Both the position numbers and the translations under genes were made by a program. A stretch of DNA of 64,000 nucleotides from positions 1 to 64,000 of the forward strand of contig PWOI01000130.1 of assembly GCA_003557485.1 (NCBI GenBank). Reading direction: 5' to 3'. This document shows, one piece after another, positions 42,247 through 50,366 of this stretch. The notes under the pieces are model-generated. The model had not been told where the DNA came from, ran no database searches, and saw only the letters and a program-made list of their open reading frames with translations. Source of the stretch: Elusimicrobiota bacterium (GTDB lineage: Bacteria > CG03 > SLGR01 > PWQF01). The stretch's first letter is position 1. The number at the start of each line of letters is the position of its first letter.

Positions 42247-43008
42247 ATGAAATATTTTTACTCTGCAGCATTGTTTTTCATCTTACTTTACTGCGCACCT
42301 TATGCCGGCGCGGCTGCATCCAGGCCGCCTGAGACTTCCGGTGAAGAGGAACCTGCCTCGCACCAGGACGGCACTGGGACCATTCATCCTGATGCGGAAC
42401 GAATGGTAGAAAATCAGATTAAAAACAGAGGCATTGAGGACCCCGCGGTATTAAATGCCATGCTTCGGGTCCCCAGGCACCGTCTCGTACCGGAGCGAAT
42501 GGTTTCTTCCGCATACGATGACAGGCCCCTGCCCATAGGATGGGGACAGACTATATCCCAGCCCTACATAGTTGCCTATATGACTGAAATTGTTAATCCG
42601 CTTCCTAATCACAGAGCGTTGGAAATAGGTACCGGATCAGGATACCAGGCGGCAGTCCTGGCAGAAATAGTTGAAGATGTCTATACCATTGAAATAATCG
42701 AACCTCTGGGAACCAGGGCAAAGAATGACCTCAAGGAACTTGAATATAAAAACATTGAGGTAAAACTTGCCGACGGATACTGGGGATGGGAGGAAAAAGC
42801 CCCCTTTGACTGCATAATTGTAACAGCAGCGGCAGAATACATACCGCCTCCGCTGGTAAGACAGCTTGCCGATGGCGGCAGTATGATTATACCGGTCGGG
42901 CATCCATACCAGACACAGTATCTTGTTCTGGTAGAAAAAAACGGCGAAGAAATAACCACACGCCGCCTGATGCCGGTAAGGTTCGTTCCGTTTACCCGCA
43001 GCCAGTAA
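42247..43008 (+). CDS. pcm: exported protein-L-isoaspartate O-methyltransferase
   Basis: Residues about 45-253 are a complete PCMT: QIKNRGIEDPAVLNAMLRVP, the SAM motif ALEIGTGSGYQAAVLAEI and DCIIVTAAAEYIPPPL. The enzyme methylates isoaspartate so damaged proteins can be repaired. Unusually for a cytoplasmic repair enzyme, the first 25 residues are a signal peptide (YCAPYAGAAA), followed by a Pro/Glu-rich linker, so this form would act in the periplasm, where SAM supply is unclear; similar exported forms are known in some Gram-negatives. The gene lies 7 bases before the spermidine synthase-like gene. Confidence 0.9.
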   Translation: MKYFYSAALFFILLYCAPYAGAAASRPPETSGEEEPASHQDGTGTIHPDAERMVENQIKNRGIEDPAVLNAMLRVPRHRLVPERMVSSAYDDRPLPIGWGQTISQPYIVAYMTEIVNPLPNHRALEIGTGSGYQAAVLAEIVEDVYTIEIIEPLGTRAKNDLKELEYKNIEVKLADGYWGWEEKAPFDCIIVTAAAEYIPPPLVRQLADGGSMIIPVGHPYQTQYLVLVEKNGEEITTRRLMPVRFVPFTRSQ

Positions 43009-43015
43009 TTTTTCA

Positions 43016-45361
43016 ATGAAAAAAAGCCTGTACCTGACAGTCGCCCTGCTTTCGGCGGCCCTCATATCCTACCAGGTCATCCTGATGCACATCCTTTCTA
43101 TAGTTCAGTGGCACCATTTTGCCTACATGATTATTTCAGCAGCTATGCTGGGCTTCGGGGCTAGCGGAACCATTTTGGCTCTCTTTAAAGAAAGAAAGTT
43201 TTTCCAGTCCGATTCAGTTGTTTTTATACTTTTAATTCTTACAAGCGCAGCAATCCTTATATCTCCGCTTCTTACCTCTCTGCCACTACTCAGCTTTGAC
43301 AGCTATCTTGTATTGAGCAGGACTGCCCATATGTTCAGGCTTATCCTGAACTACGCAGTATTTTTTATTCCGTTCCTTACAGGAGCGCTTGTAATGGCCC
43401 TTCTTTTTACCCGGCATATCGTTTCAACTGCTAAACTTTATTTCTCCAACCTGCTGGGCTCCGCCGCGGGGGCGATAATCCCCCTTTTAATGATAAGAAC
43501 CTTCGCCCCCGAAAGCCTTATCCCTATTGCAGCCCTTATCCCCCTGACCGGAGCGCTTGCCGCTTTCCCGGAAAAAAGAAAAAAATTCAACTGTATTATT
43601 ATCGGCTTAGCGGCAGGGCTTGCCTTAATTCTGGTGTTTTCCCCGCCGCCTTTTCATATCTCTCAGTATAAGTCCATAAGCTACGCAATGAACCAGCCGG
43701 GAGCAAGAATACTCGAAAGAAAGCTCAGCGTTCACGGGCTTATTGAGTACGCAGAAACTCCCGCAAGCAGGTTCGCTCCGGGGTTGAGCCTTGCTTATGA
43801 AGGAGAAATTCCGGTATCCGATACCATATTCCTAAACGGGGACGAACTGGGGCCGGTTTTCAGTTCAGAAGAAAGTTATTCCGTACTTTCGCATACGCCA
43901 AAGGCAATCCCGTTCAGAATATCATCCATAGACAGAGTACTCTCTCTTGAAGCCGGCACTTTCCACAGCGCTTTTTATGCAGCACATGAAGGAGCATCCT
44001 ATATAACAGCAGCCGACCCTGCTGCAGAAGAAACAGCGCAACTCATAAGCAAAAATGCAGGCCTGGACATGTCAGGAATCAACCCCAAAGCCGTTGACCC
44101 GAGAACTTTCCTTTTCATAACGGAAGACAAATACGACCTCATAACTCTTCCGGCTGCTAATACCTTCCGCGGGACAGCGGGCCTATACGCGCTGAGAGAA
44201 AAATATATACTTACTCTTGAATCCCTGGATAGAATGATGGACCTGCTTTCAGATAAAGGGATTCTTTACATACCGGCCTGGACAGACTATCCTTATAGAA
44301 CATCACTCAAGCTGCTGGCGTCGCTTGCCCAAACTCTTGAAGAAAGGGGAATGGACCCTAAAACCCATATAACCGCCGTGCGGGACTGGAATATGATACA
44401 TTTCATGGTGTCGGCTTCTCCGCTAACGGATACGCAGATATATATATTAAGCGAGTTCTGCGAGAAAAAACTTTTTGACGCAGCAATACCTGAAGGACTT
44501 CAAGATCATTTCTACCACTCACTTCCCGATGATGACTACTCAGTCTATATAAGCAGAATACTCTCACCTGACCGGGAAAGTTTTTACCGGGATTACAAGT
44601 TCAACATAAGGCCGGCAACGGACAACAGGCCCTTTTTCCTGAATTTCATAACCTTTAGAAGCGCCAGGCATATGATAAAAGAGGGATCTTTCAGAGACTT
44701 CTCTTTTATGGAACTGGGCTATCTGATACTTGCCTTTACCTTCATACAAGTCTCACTGGCCGCCTTTATACTTATAATCCTGCCTCTTTTTAAATTAAAA
44801 AATAAGCTTACCAATAAACTTTTTTCTATTTCCTACTTCAGCTGCCTGGGGCTTGGGTTCATATTTTTAGAAATGGTGCTAATACAGAAATTTACATTCT
44901 ACTTCGGCAGCCCGGTCTATTCTGCCGCCTTTGTAATTGCTTTTATGTTGCTGGCGGCGGGTATAGGAAGCCGTGTATCTCACGGATTTGAGGCCTCGCG
45001 TATAAATATTGCAAAGGTGTGCGTCGCCGTTGCGGCTTTTGTTCTATTATATTTACTGTTTTTGGAAAGGTTATTCTACGCTACGGTACATTTTGATACT
45101 TTTTTAAAGGTCCTTATCTCATTTGTCATTATCTTTCCGGCTGGATTTCTGATGGGTATGCCGTTCCCGCTTGGCCTGGGCAGCATTGGAAGAGAAAACC
45201 CCTCCAATGTTCCCTGGTGCTGGGGTATTGACGGCTGTTTTTCGGTTATAGCAGCCTCCCTTGCCACTTTAATTTCACTTAATGGAGGCTTTACTGTTAT
45301 ACTTTTATGTGTTTCGGTTCTTTACCTGACAGCAGCAATATCGGCTGCCGCCCTTGATTAA
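43016..45361 (+). CDS. spermidine synthase-like integral membrane protein
   Basis: 781 residues in three parts: five or six helices at the start (LLSAALISYQVILMHILSI, AAMLGFGASGTIL, GALVMALLFTRHI), a soluble middle (about 210-550) with a weak methyltransferase/spermidine synthase-like fold (a degraded EAGTFHSAFYAA and DLITLPAANTFRGTAGLYALREKY segment by ends only), and six C-terminal helices (LGLGFIFLEMVLIQKFTFYFG, MGMPFPLGL). This matches the family of membrane-fused spermidine synthase-like proteins, whose function is not known. The SAM loop is too eroded to be sure of catalysis. It ends 4 bases into the convergent GDT1 gene. Confidence 0.8.
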   Translation: MKKSLYLTVALLSAALISYQVILMHILSIVQWHHFAYMIISAAMLGFGASGTILALFKERKFFQSDSVVFILLILTSAAILISPLLTSLPLLSFDSYLVLSRTAHMFRLILNYAVFFIPFLTGALVMALLFTRHIVSTAKLYFSNLLGSAAGAIIPLLMIRTFAPESLIPIAALIPLTGALAAFPEKRKKFNCIIIGLAAGLALILVFSPPPFHISQYKSISYAMNQPGARILERKLSVHGLIEYAETPASRFAPGLSLAYEGEIPVSDTIFLNGDELGPVFSSEESYSVLSHTPKAIPFRISSIDRVLSLEAGTFHSAFYAAHEGASYITAADPAAEETAQLISKNAGLDMSGINPKAVDPRTFLFITEDKYDLITLPAANTFRGTAGLYALREKYILTLESLDRMMDLLSDKGILYIPAWTDYPYRTSLKLLASLAQTLEERGMDPKTHITAVRDWNMIHFMVSASPLTDTQIYILSEFCEKKLFDAAIPEGLQDHFYHSLPDDDYSVYISRILSPDRESFYRDYKFNIRPATDNRPFFLNFITFRSARHMIKEGSFRDFSFMELGYLILAFTFIQVSLAAFILIILPLFKLKNKLTNKLFSISYFSCLGLGFIFLEMVLIQKFTFYFGSPVYSAAFVIAFMLLAAGIGSRVSHGFEASRINIAKVCVAVAAFVLLYLLFLERLFYATVHFDTFLKVLISFVIIFPAGFLMGMPFPLGLGSIGRENPSNVPWCWGIDGCFSVIAASLATLISLNGGFTVILLCVSVLYLTAAISAAALD

Positions 45362-45633
45362 CCGAACCTCCCCGCAACCATAAGGACCCCTATTATAACA
45401 AACAACGCGCCGCCTCCTATCCTTATGGCCTGTGGCGGCAGATACCTGCTTATATAGGCACCAAGGGTAACACTGACAGCTGTCACTATCATAAATGCTG
45501 TTACAGACCCCAGCCATACGCTGAAAGGCCTTCCGGATTTTCCGGCCAGCGTTATTCCCATAAGCTGGGTTTTGTCTGCAAGTTCGGCAACCAGTATGGC
45601 CATAAAAGTAGTCAGAAATATTCTAAAATCCAA
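45358..45633 (-). CDS. half-size GDT1/UPF0016-type cation transporter
   Basis: A 91-residue protein with three membrane helices. VAELADKTQLMGITLAG (residues 15-31) is the ExGD(K/R)-type signature of the GDT1/TMEM165 Mn/Ca exporter family, with Glu16 and Asp19. The usual protein has two such halves in about 200 residues; here one is present, so two copies must assemble, as in other single-domain bacterial forms, or a second gene lies elsewhere. No yybP-ykoY-type riboswitch is recognised in the 190-base upstream gap, though the leader can form an 8-bp stem (GTTTCCAT with ATGGGAAC). Confidence 0.8.
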   Translation of the reverse strand: MDFRIFLTTFMAILVAELADKTQLMGITLAGKSGRPFSVWLGSVTAFMIVTAVSVTLGAYISRYLPPQAIRIGGGALFVIIGVLMVAGRFG

Positions 45634-45758
45634 TAATATGTCCTCCTTCTCTCTTTAGTTCCCATCCGGCAGAAAGATACACCTCACCATAGGCATGGAA
45701 ACCATACTTTACAACCTGGAAATATTTAAATATTTCAATTGGGTTAGGTATAGGAAAG

Positions 45759-45781
45759 CCGTCCGGCTAATTGCCGGACGG
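45759..45781 (-). terminator. terminator hairpin of the cold-shock protein gene
   Basis: CCGTCCGGC-TAATT-GCCGGACGG, a 9-bp perfect stem with a 5-base loop, lies 41 bases after the csp stop. On the minus strand it is followed by CTTTCCTAT, a weak T-tract. Confidence 0.65.
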
Positions 45782-45822
45782 TATAGCCTGAGCAGGTCCG
45801 AATAATGATAATTAAATAATAT

Positions 45823-46017
45823 TTAATCTATCTTTTTTACGTTTACCGCTTTAGGTCCTTTCTGTCCGTCTTCAGCTTCAAATTCCACCCTGTCTCCTTC
45901 ATTCAGAGAATCTCCCTGAACATCATTGCGATGTACGAAAAGGTCTTTTCCGCCTTCGTCGGGTTTAATGAAACCAAAATTTTTCAGATCATTGAAAAAT
46001 TGCACTGTTCCTTTCAT
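45823..46017 (-). CDS. CspA-family cold-shock protein
   Basis: A 64-residue single-stranded nucleic-acid-binding protein: GTVQFFNDLKNFGFIKPD has RNP1 (NFGFIKP) and DLFVHRNDVQG has RNP2. It likely melts RNA secondary structure. The perfect Shine-Dalgarno AAAGGAGGTGA lies before the ATG, in contrast to the leaderless genes. The promoter TTGATG-18-TATAAG overlaps the stop of the response regulator, giving a leader of about 56 bases, shorter than that of E. coli cspA. Confidence 0.95.
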   Translation of the reverse strand: MKGTVQFFNDLKNFGFIKPDEGGKDLFVHRNDVQGDSLNEGDRVEFEAEDGQKGPKAVNVKKID

Positions 46018-46080
46018 GTTTTTTCACCTCCTTTCTTTTTTGAATTTTTCCTTAAAGGGATTCTAATGTAATGGTATGTC

Positions 46081-46110
46081 CTTATAATCTTTCTGTACTG
46101 CTTTCATCAA
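46081..46110 (-). promoter_or_regulatory. csp promoter
   Basis: TTGATG (46110-46105), 18 bases, TATAAG (46086-46081) on the minus strand; the -35 covers the response regulator stop codon. Confidence 0.5.
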
Positions 46111-46514
46111 TTGTCATTTGATTCGATGTCACAACTTCTCTGTATTAATCCGTACTTCTTAAGTACCTCATCAATTTTATCCATAAGAAAACTGGTTTTA
46201 AATGGTTTTGCCACATAGCGATCGGCTTTTTTATTGACCGCTCTTTCAAAAGAATCGGCGTCCGTATTTGCGGTAAGCATTATAACGGGAATTCCGGCCG
46301 TGGAAGGATTTTCTTTTACTCTCTCCAAAACCTCAAGGCCATTCATCTCAGGCATATCTATATCAAGAAGTATCAAATCCGGCTTGTTAAGAATTATTTT
46401 CTCCAGGGCATAAGATCCGTCGCTTGCAGTATCTATTTCGTATCCCCGGCTCTTAAGAAGAACGCTCAGCAATCTGACAATATCCTTATCATCGTCTACT
46501 ATCAGGACCTTTAT
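46107..46514 (-). CDS. CheY-like response regulator receiver protein, start codon unclear
   Basis: A stand-alone receiver domain. The acidic pair DDD is encoded upstream of the first standard start codon (KVLIVDDDKDIVRLL), the phosphoacceptor Asp is in LILLDIDMPEMNG, and Thr and Lys follow in IMLTANTD and YVAKPFK. Reading from 46472 (a TTG) would delete strand one and the acidic pair, so the gene must begin earlier. No ATG, GTG or TTG is in frame upstream; the best in-frame codons are ATA at 46514 or a non-standard one near GGAGGAACAG. It follows a barrel gene and precedes csp; the partner kinase is not here. Confidence 0.75.
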   Translation of the reverse strand: MKVLIVDDDKDIVRLLSVLLKSRGYEIDTASDGSYALEKIILNKPDLILLDIDMPEMNGLEVLERVKENPSTAGIPVIMLTANTDADSFERAVNKKADRYVAKPFKTSFLMDKIDEVLKKYGLIQRSCDIESNDN

Positions 46515-46567
46515 TTTATTTTCCGTGTCGACCTGTTCCTCCTGTTCGCGGACTGCGCGTCTCCTGC

Positions 46568-47077
46568 CTAAAACCTTATGCCCAGCCCAAATCCAATATG
46601 GAGCATTATCAGCATGTTGTCATCGAACTCTTTATCATAAACAAAAGTCCCTCTCAGCAGTGCATCAGCAAAAATAGGATTTCTTGCCGAAGCCAGGCGG
46701 GCGCCAAGTCCCATTGAGGCTCCAAAATTACTGCTTTCGTATGTTTTGGCTTCTGTGTAGTAAACTCCGGCTGTTGTCTGTATGTAGGGTTTTATATCTC
46801 CCAGAGTGAAAAAGTTGTAACGTATTACAGCTGTTATGGGTATGGTGTCCACATTTTTTGCAATAGGGAGCTGTCCGCTCTCAAACCCGACTTCATAATC
46901 AGAAAACATACTGCCTGCTATTAAAATCCGCGCTGTATAACCAAGTCCGCCCGTATCACCGGATATATCCGGATGAAGAACTGTTCCAAAATTCGGCGCA
47001 ATGGTAATTTCCACAGCTTCGGCAGGCACATAAAGGCATAAGGAAAGCAGACCGGCAATAACAATAAACTTTTTCAT
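46568..47077 (-). CDS. small exported outer-membrane beta-barrel-like protein
   Basis: A signal peptide (ending VPAEA at about 21) is followed by about 148 residues rich in Gly and aromatic residues: IRYNFFTLGDIKPYIQTTAG, LGARLASARNPIFADALLRG and an end of GLGIRF. This looks like an 8-strand barrel with the usual C-terminal Phe. It belongs to the same general type as those at 5526, 48314 and 52847. No function can be assigned. Confidence 0.7.
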   Translation of the reverse strand: MKKFIVIAGLLSLCLYVPAEAVEITIAPNFGTVLHPDISGDTGGLGYTARILIAGSMFSDYEVGFESGQLPIAKNVDTIPITAVIRYNFFTLGDIKPYIQTTAGVYYTEAKTYESSNFGASMGLGARLASARNPIFADALLRGTFVYDKEFDDNMLIMLHIGFGLGIRF

Positions 47078-47118
47078 TTAACTAAACTCCCTGAACCAAA
47101 TAAACGTTTTCTCAAATC

Positions 47119-47150
47119 GGGCCGGCGGCCCGTATATGTTCTTATATACG
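47119..47150. repeat. two adjacent inverted repeats in the divergent gap
   Basis: GGGCC-GGC-GGCCC (47119-47131) and CGTATAT-GTTCTT-ATATACG (47131-47150) lie side by side. On the plus strand the second is followed by TGTTTTT. They fall in the leader of the minus barrel gene and could be an RNA control element or operator. Confidence 0.5.
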
Positions 47151-47208
47151 TGTTTTTAACATATTATTGAGGCTGTTGTCAACAACCTGCCTCTTTTTAA
47201 CTTTTCGA

Positions 47209-47237
47209 TTGCATATCACCGGGGGCTTTAGTAAGAT
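47209..47237 (+). promoter_or_regulatory. rlmN promoter
   Basis: TTGCAT (47209-47214), 17 bases, TAAGAT (47232-47237); leader of about 34 bases. Confidence 0.55.
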
Positions 47238-47276
47238 ACCAGGGGCATAATAAATTAATAAACACAGAGAGACAAA

Positions 47277-48311
47277 ATGAAGGAAAAAATAAATCTTCTA
47301 GATAAGGATTTCAAAGAGATGCAAGCCCTGATGAAGCAGTTCAAACTGCCTCCATTCAGGGCACGGCAGCTTTTTAACTGGATATACTCCCATAGGGTTT
47401 CTTCATTCAGCAGTATGGTTAACCTGCCGAAATCAATGATAGCTATGCTTGAGGAAAAAGCCCGTTTTGACCCTCTTGAAATTATCTCGCTTCAGCGTTC
47501 AAAAGACGGGACAAGAAAATTCCTATTTGCCCTTGAAGACAAAAAACAGGTAGAAGCTGTTTACCTTCCTTATAAAGGAACCAGAACAAGCGTATGCCTT
47601 TCAACGCAGGCTGGCTGTTCAATGGGGTGCAGCTTCTGCGCCACTGCAAAGCTCCCACTTGGGCGAAACCTGAGCTGCGGCGAGATAATAAATCAGCTCC
47701 TGACAATAGAAAAGAAAGTTTCGCGAAGGATAAGCAACGTCGTATTAATGGGAATGGGAGAACCCCTTGCCAACTACAGCAACGTACTTAAAGCAGTATC
47801 TATTATAAACCATAGCGATGGACTTGATGTGGCAATGAGAAAGATAACACTGTCAACCTGCGGGCTTGTAAAGGAAATATACAGACTCGCCGAGGAGAAG
47901 CTTCAGCTTACACTGGCCATATCGCTTAACGCTGCAACCGATTCTCTAAGAGACACCCTTATGCCTGTAAATAAAAAATACCCATTAAGTGAGCTTATGA
48001 AAGCCTGCAGGCATTATGCTTCTGTTACCGGGAGAAGAGTCACATTTGAATATGTTATGATTGACGGAGTAAATGATTCAAGGGACCAGGCTATTGCTCT
48101 TGCCGGCCTGCTTAAAGGATTCCTGTCTCATGTTAACCTTATACCGCTGAACCCTGTTCAATCGATAAGAATGAAGCCGGCTTCCATCGGCGCCATTGAT
48201 ATGTTCAAGGCAATACTTGAAATCAGAACAATACCGGTATCAATAAGGCAGGAAAGAGGAAAAGACATAGATGCGGCCTGCGGCCAGCTGACCGGCAGAA
48301 ATAGAAACTAA
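47277..48311 (+). CDS. rlmN: 23S rRNA/tRNA (adenine C2) methyltransferase RlmN
   Basis: Radical SAM enzyme that methylates C2 of A2503 in 23S rRNA and A37 of some tRNAs. The Fe-S triad is C114, C118, C121 in CSMGCSFCATAKLPLGRNLS; VVLMGMGEPLANYSNV, ITLSTCGLV and LAISLNAATDSLR are further RlmN motifs. The catalytic Cys expected near the end is in DIDAACGQLTG. Length 344 is normal. It starts after its own promoter and ends 2 bases before the opposite barrel gene. Confidence 0.96.
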   Translation: MKEKINLLDKDFKEMQALMKQFKLPPFRARQLFNWIYSHRVSSFSSMVNLPKSMIAMLEEKARFDPLEIISLQRSKDGTRKFLFALEDKKQVEAVYLPYKGTRTSVCLSTQAGCSMGCSFCATAKLPLGRNLSCGEIINQLLTIEKKVSRRISNVVLMGMGEPLANYSNVLKAVSIINHSDGLDVAMRKITLSTCGLVKEIYRLAEEKLQLTLAISLNAATDSLRDTLMPVNKKYPLSELMKACRHYASVTGRRVTFEYVMIDGVNDSRDQAIALAGLLKGFLSHVNLIPLNPVQSIRMKPASIGAIDMFKAILEIRTIPVSIRQERGKDIDAACGQLTGRNRN

Positions 48312-48313
48312 AT

Positions 48314-48922
48314 TTAAAAAGACCCCCTGATTCCCAGTCCCACAATATTTGACCCCTGCGCATCCTGAAATAAGCCGAATACTCCGGACCGGTGGTGAAC
48401 CCTTAAAAAAAGGCTCCATCCGTCAAGACCCGGCAGGATAGCTTCTTTTTCAATCATCATATATTTAAGCGGCCTTACAGGATCGGAAGTTTTCCGGCGG
48501 CGCTCTATTGAAGGCGTTCCGCCGGCATAGGAGATACCGCTACCGAAAGCAAGAGAGGTGTTGAGGTGTCTATCCCACGGGAACTTTTTCCACCGCAAAG
48601 AAAGAAGAGCGTTTATCTCGGGATGAGTCTGCTTTCCGCAATGTTTACCTGCATTAATCTCACCTTCCGCCTGAAGATTTTTTCCAAAAGAAAATATGTC
48701 CTTTCCAATCCCGGCTGCTGTTATCCAGCTATCGCGGAAATCAGTTTCCAGCCTGAATACAATTCTTACAAATATGGTTTTGCTCCACCTGCCGCGATAG
48801 GCGTAAAACCTCCATCCCTGAAAAGGATCCGTTTCGGCGCAATAAATCCGGACCGGTAAGGCTAATATTATAACAGCTGTCAGTAAAGCAGATGCATATC
48901 TTTTTACAAAAATTATACCCAT
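48314..48922 (-). CDS. exported beta-barrel-like protein
   Basis: The 202-residue product has a signal peptide (about 8-28, ending RIYCAETD) and a mature part with a Trp/Arg-rich start, amphipathic strands and an end of GLGIRGSF. It resembles small outer-membrane barrels; no family is recognised. It converges on rlmN with a 2-base gap. The 53 bases between it and the helicase carry no clear signal. Confidence 0.6.
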   Translation of the reverse strand: MGIIFVKRYASALLTAVIILALPVRIYCAETDPFQGWRFYAYRGRWSKTIFVRIVFRLETDFRDSWITAAGIGKDIFSFGKNLQAEGEINAGKHCGKQTHPEINALLSLRWKKFPWDRHLNTSLAFGSGISYAGGTPSIERRRKTSDPVRPLKYMMIEKEAILPGLDGWSLFLRVHHRSGVFGLFQDAQGSNIVGLGIRGSF

Positions 48923-48975
48923 TTAATAATGCTAATAGTTGGAAAGGATAAAAATCAACTGCAATAGAAGGAGTA

Positions 48976-50121
48976 TCAGAGGCGGGGCTTTTTGCGGGAA
49001 GGCCGGTATTTTATCTTTTTGAAATTATCTTTATTCATATCCGACACTTTTTTTATTTCCTCAAACTTTTCTTTTTCACCGGATGAGACAAAAGAAACTG
49101 ATACTCCCTCTTCCCCCATACGGGCAGTACGGCCGCTCCTGTGTATATAAATTTCCGCGTTCTGCGACACTTCGTAGTTTATGATATGGCTGACATTTTG
49201 AACATCTATACCCCTTGCCATTACATCCGTTGTTATAATAAATTTTATCTTTCTGTTGCGGAAACTTCTCAATATTTTTTCGCGCTGATGCTGTTTTAAT
49301 CCTCCGTGAAGAAAATCTGTTCCGCCAACAAATTCTTTAATTTTTTTTGCCAGCTGTTCGGCCCTGCGGCGCGTATTGCAGAAAATAATTGCCTGGGATA
49401 TATCCTCCTGAGCAAGAAACTCCCTAAGTGCCTTTTCCTTGTCCCTGCTGCTAACACTTACCATACAGTGGTTGAGGTTTTCGGGCTGGGCCCGCCTGCC
49501 GGTAAGCTTTACGTGTTCGGCTTCTTTAAGGTACTTTCTGGCAAGTTTTTTTATGGGAGGAGGCATTGTAGCTGAAAAAAACAGGGTCTGATGCCGGTGT
49601 ATCATACACTTTCTTATAAAATCAATGTCCTCAATAAACCCCATTTTCATCATTTCATCGGCTTCATCTATGACAAAGGTTTTTACGCTGTCCAGCGGGA
49701 ACTGCCTGTTATACATAATATCGGTCAGTCTGCCGGGTGTAGCAACAAGTATATGGACTCCGTCTCTCAGCTTTGCCATCTGTATGTCTATGTCAAATCC
49801 GCCGTAAACGACAAAAGCCTTAACTCCGTAAGGTTTTCCTATAGAGGAAACCTCATTAAGATACTGTATGGCCAGCTCACGAGTCGGTGTAAGAATAAGC
49901 GCCTGAATATCGTTTACTTTTCTGTCCACCAACTGGACCAGCGGTACCGCACAGGCGGCGGTTTTACCCGAACCGGTTTCCGCCTGCCCTATAAGATCCT
50001 TTCCTTCAAGTATGAAGGGGATTGTTTTTTCCTGAATGGGCGTAGGAGTAACATACCCGATACTTTTCAGTATAGAGTCTATTTCATCATTTATTCCGAG
50101 TTTTTTAAAACTGTCATTCAT
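48976..50121 (-). CDS. DEAD-box RNA helicase
   Basis: About 381 residues with the full motif set: Q motif (PTPIQEKTIP), motif I (AETGSGKT), PTRELA, VATPGR, motif II DEAD, motif III SAT, and motif VI (HRSGRTARMG). The C-terminal extension is only about 25 residues and basic (KKIKYRPSRKKP), resembling short RhlE/CshB-like helicases. The ATG at 50121 is preferred over a TTG at 50133, which lies 2 bases after AGGAG. It may remodel RNA at low temperature with Csp and the RRM protein. The 245-base gap upstream carries the plus-strand promoter noted separately and no strong promoter for this gene. Confidence 0.94.
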   Translation of the reverse strand: MNDSFKKLGINDEIDSILKSIGYVTPTPIQEKTIPFILEGKDLIGQAETGSGKTAACAVPLVQLVDRKVNDIQALILTPTRELAIQYLNEVSSIGKPYGVKAFVVYGGFDIDIQMAKLRDGVHILVATPGRLTDIMYNRQFPLDSVKTFVIDEADEMMKMGFIEDIDFIRKCMIHRHQTLFFSATMPPPIKKLARKYLKEAEHVKLTGRRAQPENLNHCMVSVSSRDKEKALREFLAQEDISQAIIFCNTRRRAEQLAKKIKEFVGGTDFLHGGLKQHQREKILRSFRNRKIKFIITTDVMARGIDVQNVSHIINYEVSQNAEIYIHRSGRTARMGEEGVSVSFVSSGEKEKFEEIKKVSDMNKDNFKKIKYRPSRKKPRL

Positions 50122-50242
50122 CTTTTGATACAATACTCCTGATTAATATTTTGATTATTCCGTCCGATACGGCCGGGGGGATATCAGGCGGTATAAGTAA
50201 TAATAACAAAATTGAAGGCTTTACGCAATGAGATACGTCAAT

Positions 50243-50272
50243 TTGACAACTCTTTCGCATATCATTTACTAT
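50243..50272 (+). promoter_or_regulatory. promoter upstream of the release-factor-like gene
   Basis: TTGACA (50243-50248), 18 bases, TACTAT (50267-50272). The leader of about 88 bases contains a GC-rich CCGGGCCGG repeat near 50312. Confidence 0.5.
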
Positions 50273-50366
50273 ATCTATATGAATCCTTCTTTTTTAAAAA
50301 AATTTAATTCGCCGGGCCGGCAAAAAAGCACTAAATCCCAAGCAAGCGTAACGGATCCGCATTAAA

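Noticed and set aside
45634-45822. Manganese (yybP-ykoY) riboswitch before the GDT1 gene
   Set aside because: I looked for the conserved motifs and could not find them; only an unassigned 8-bp stem is present.
47131-47160. Rho-independent terminator on the plus strand before rlmN
   Set aside because: No plus-strand gene ends upstream of it, so a terminator role is unlikely; it is listed as a repeat.
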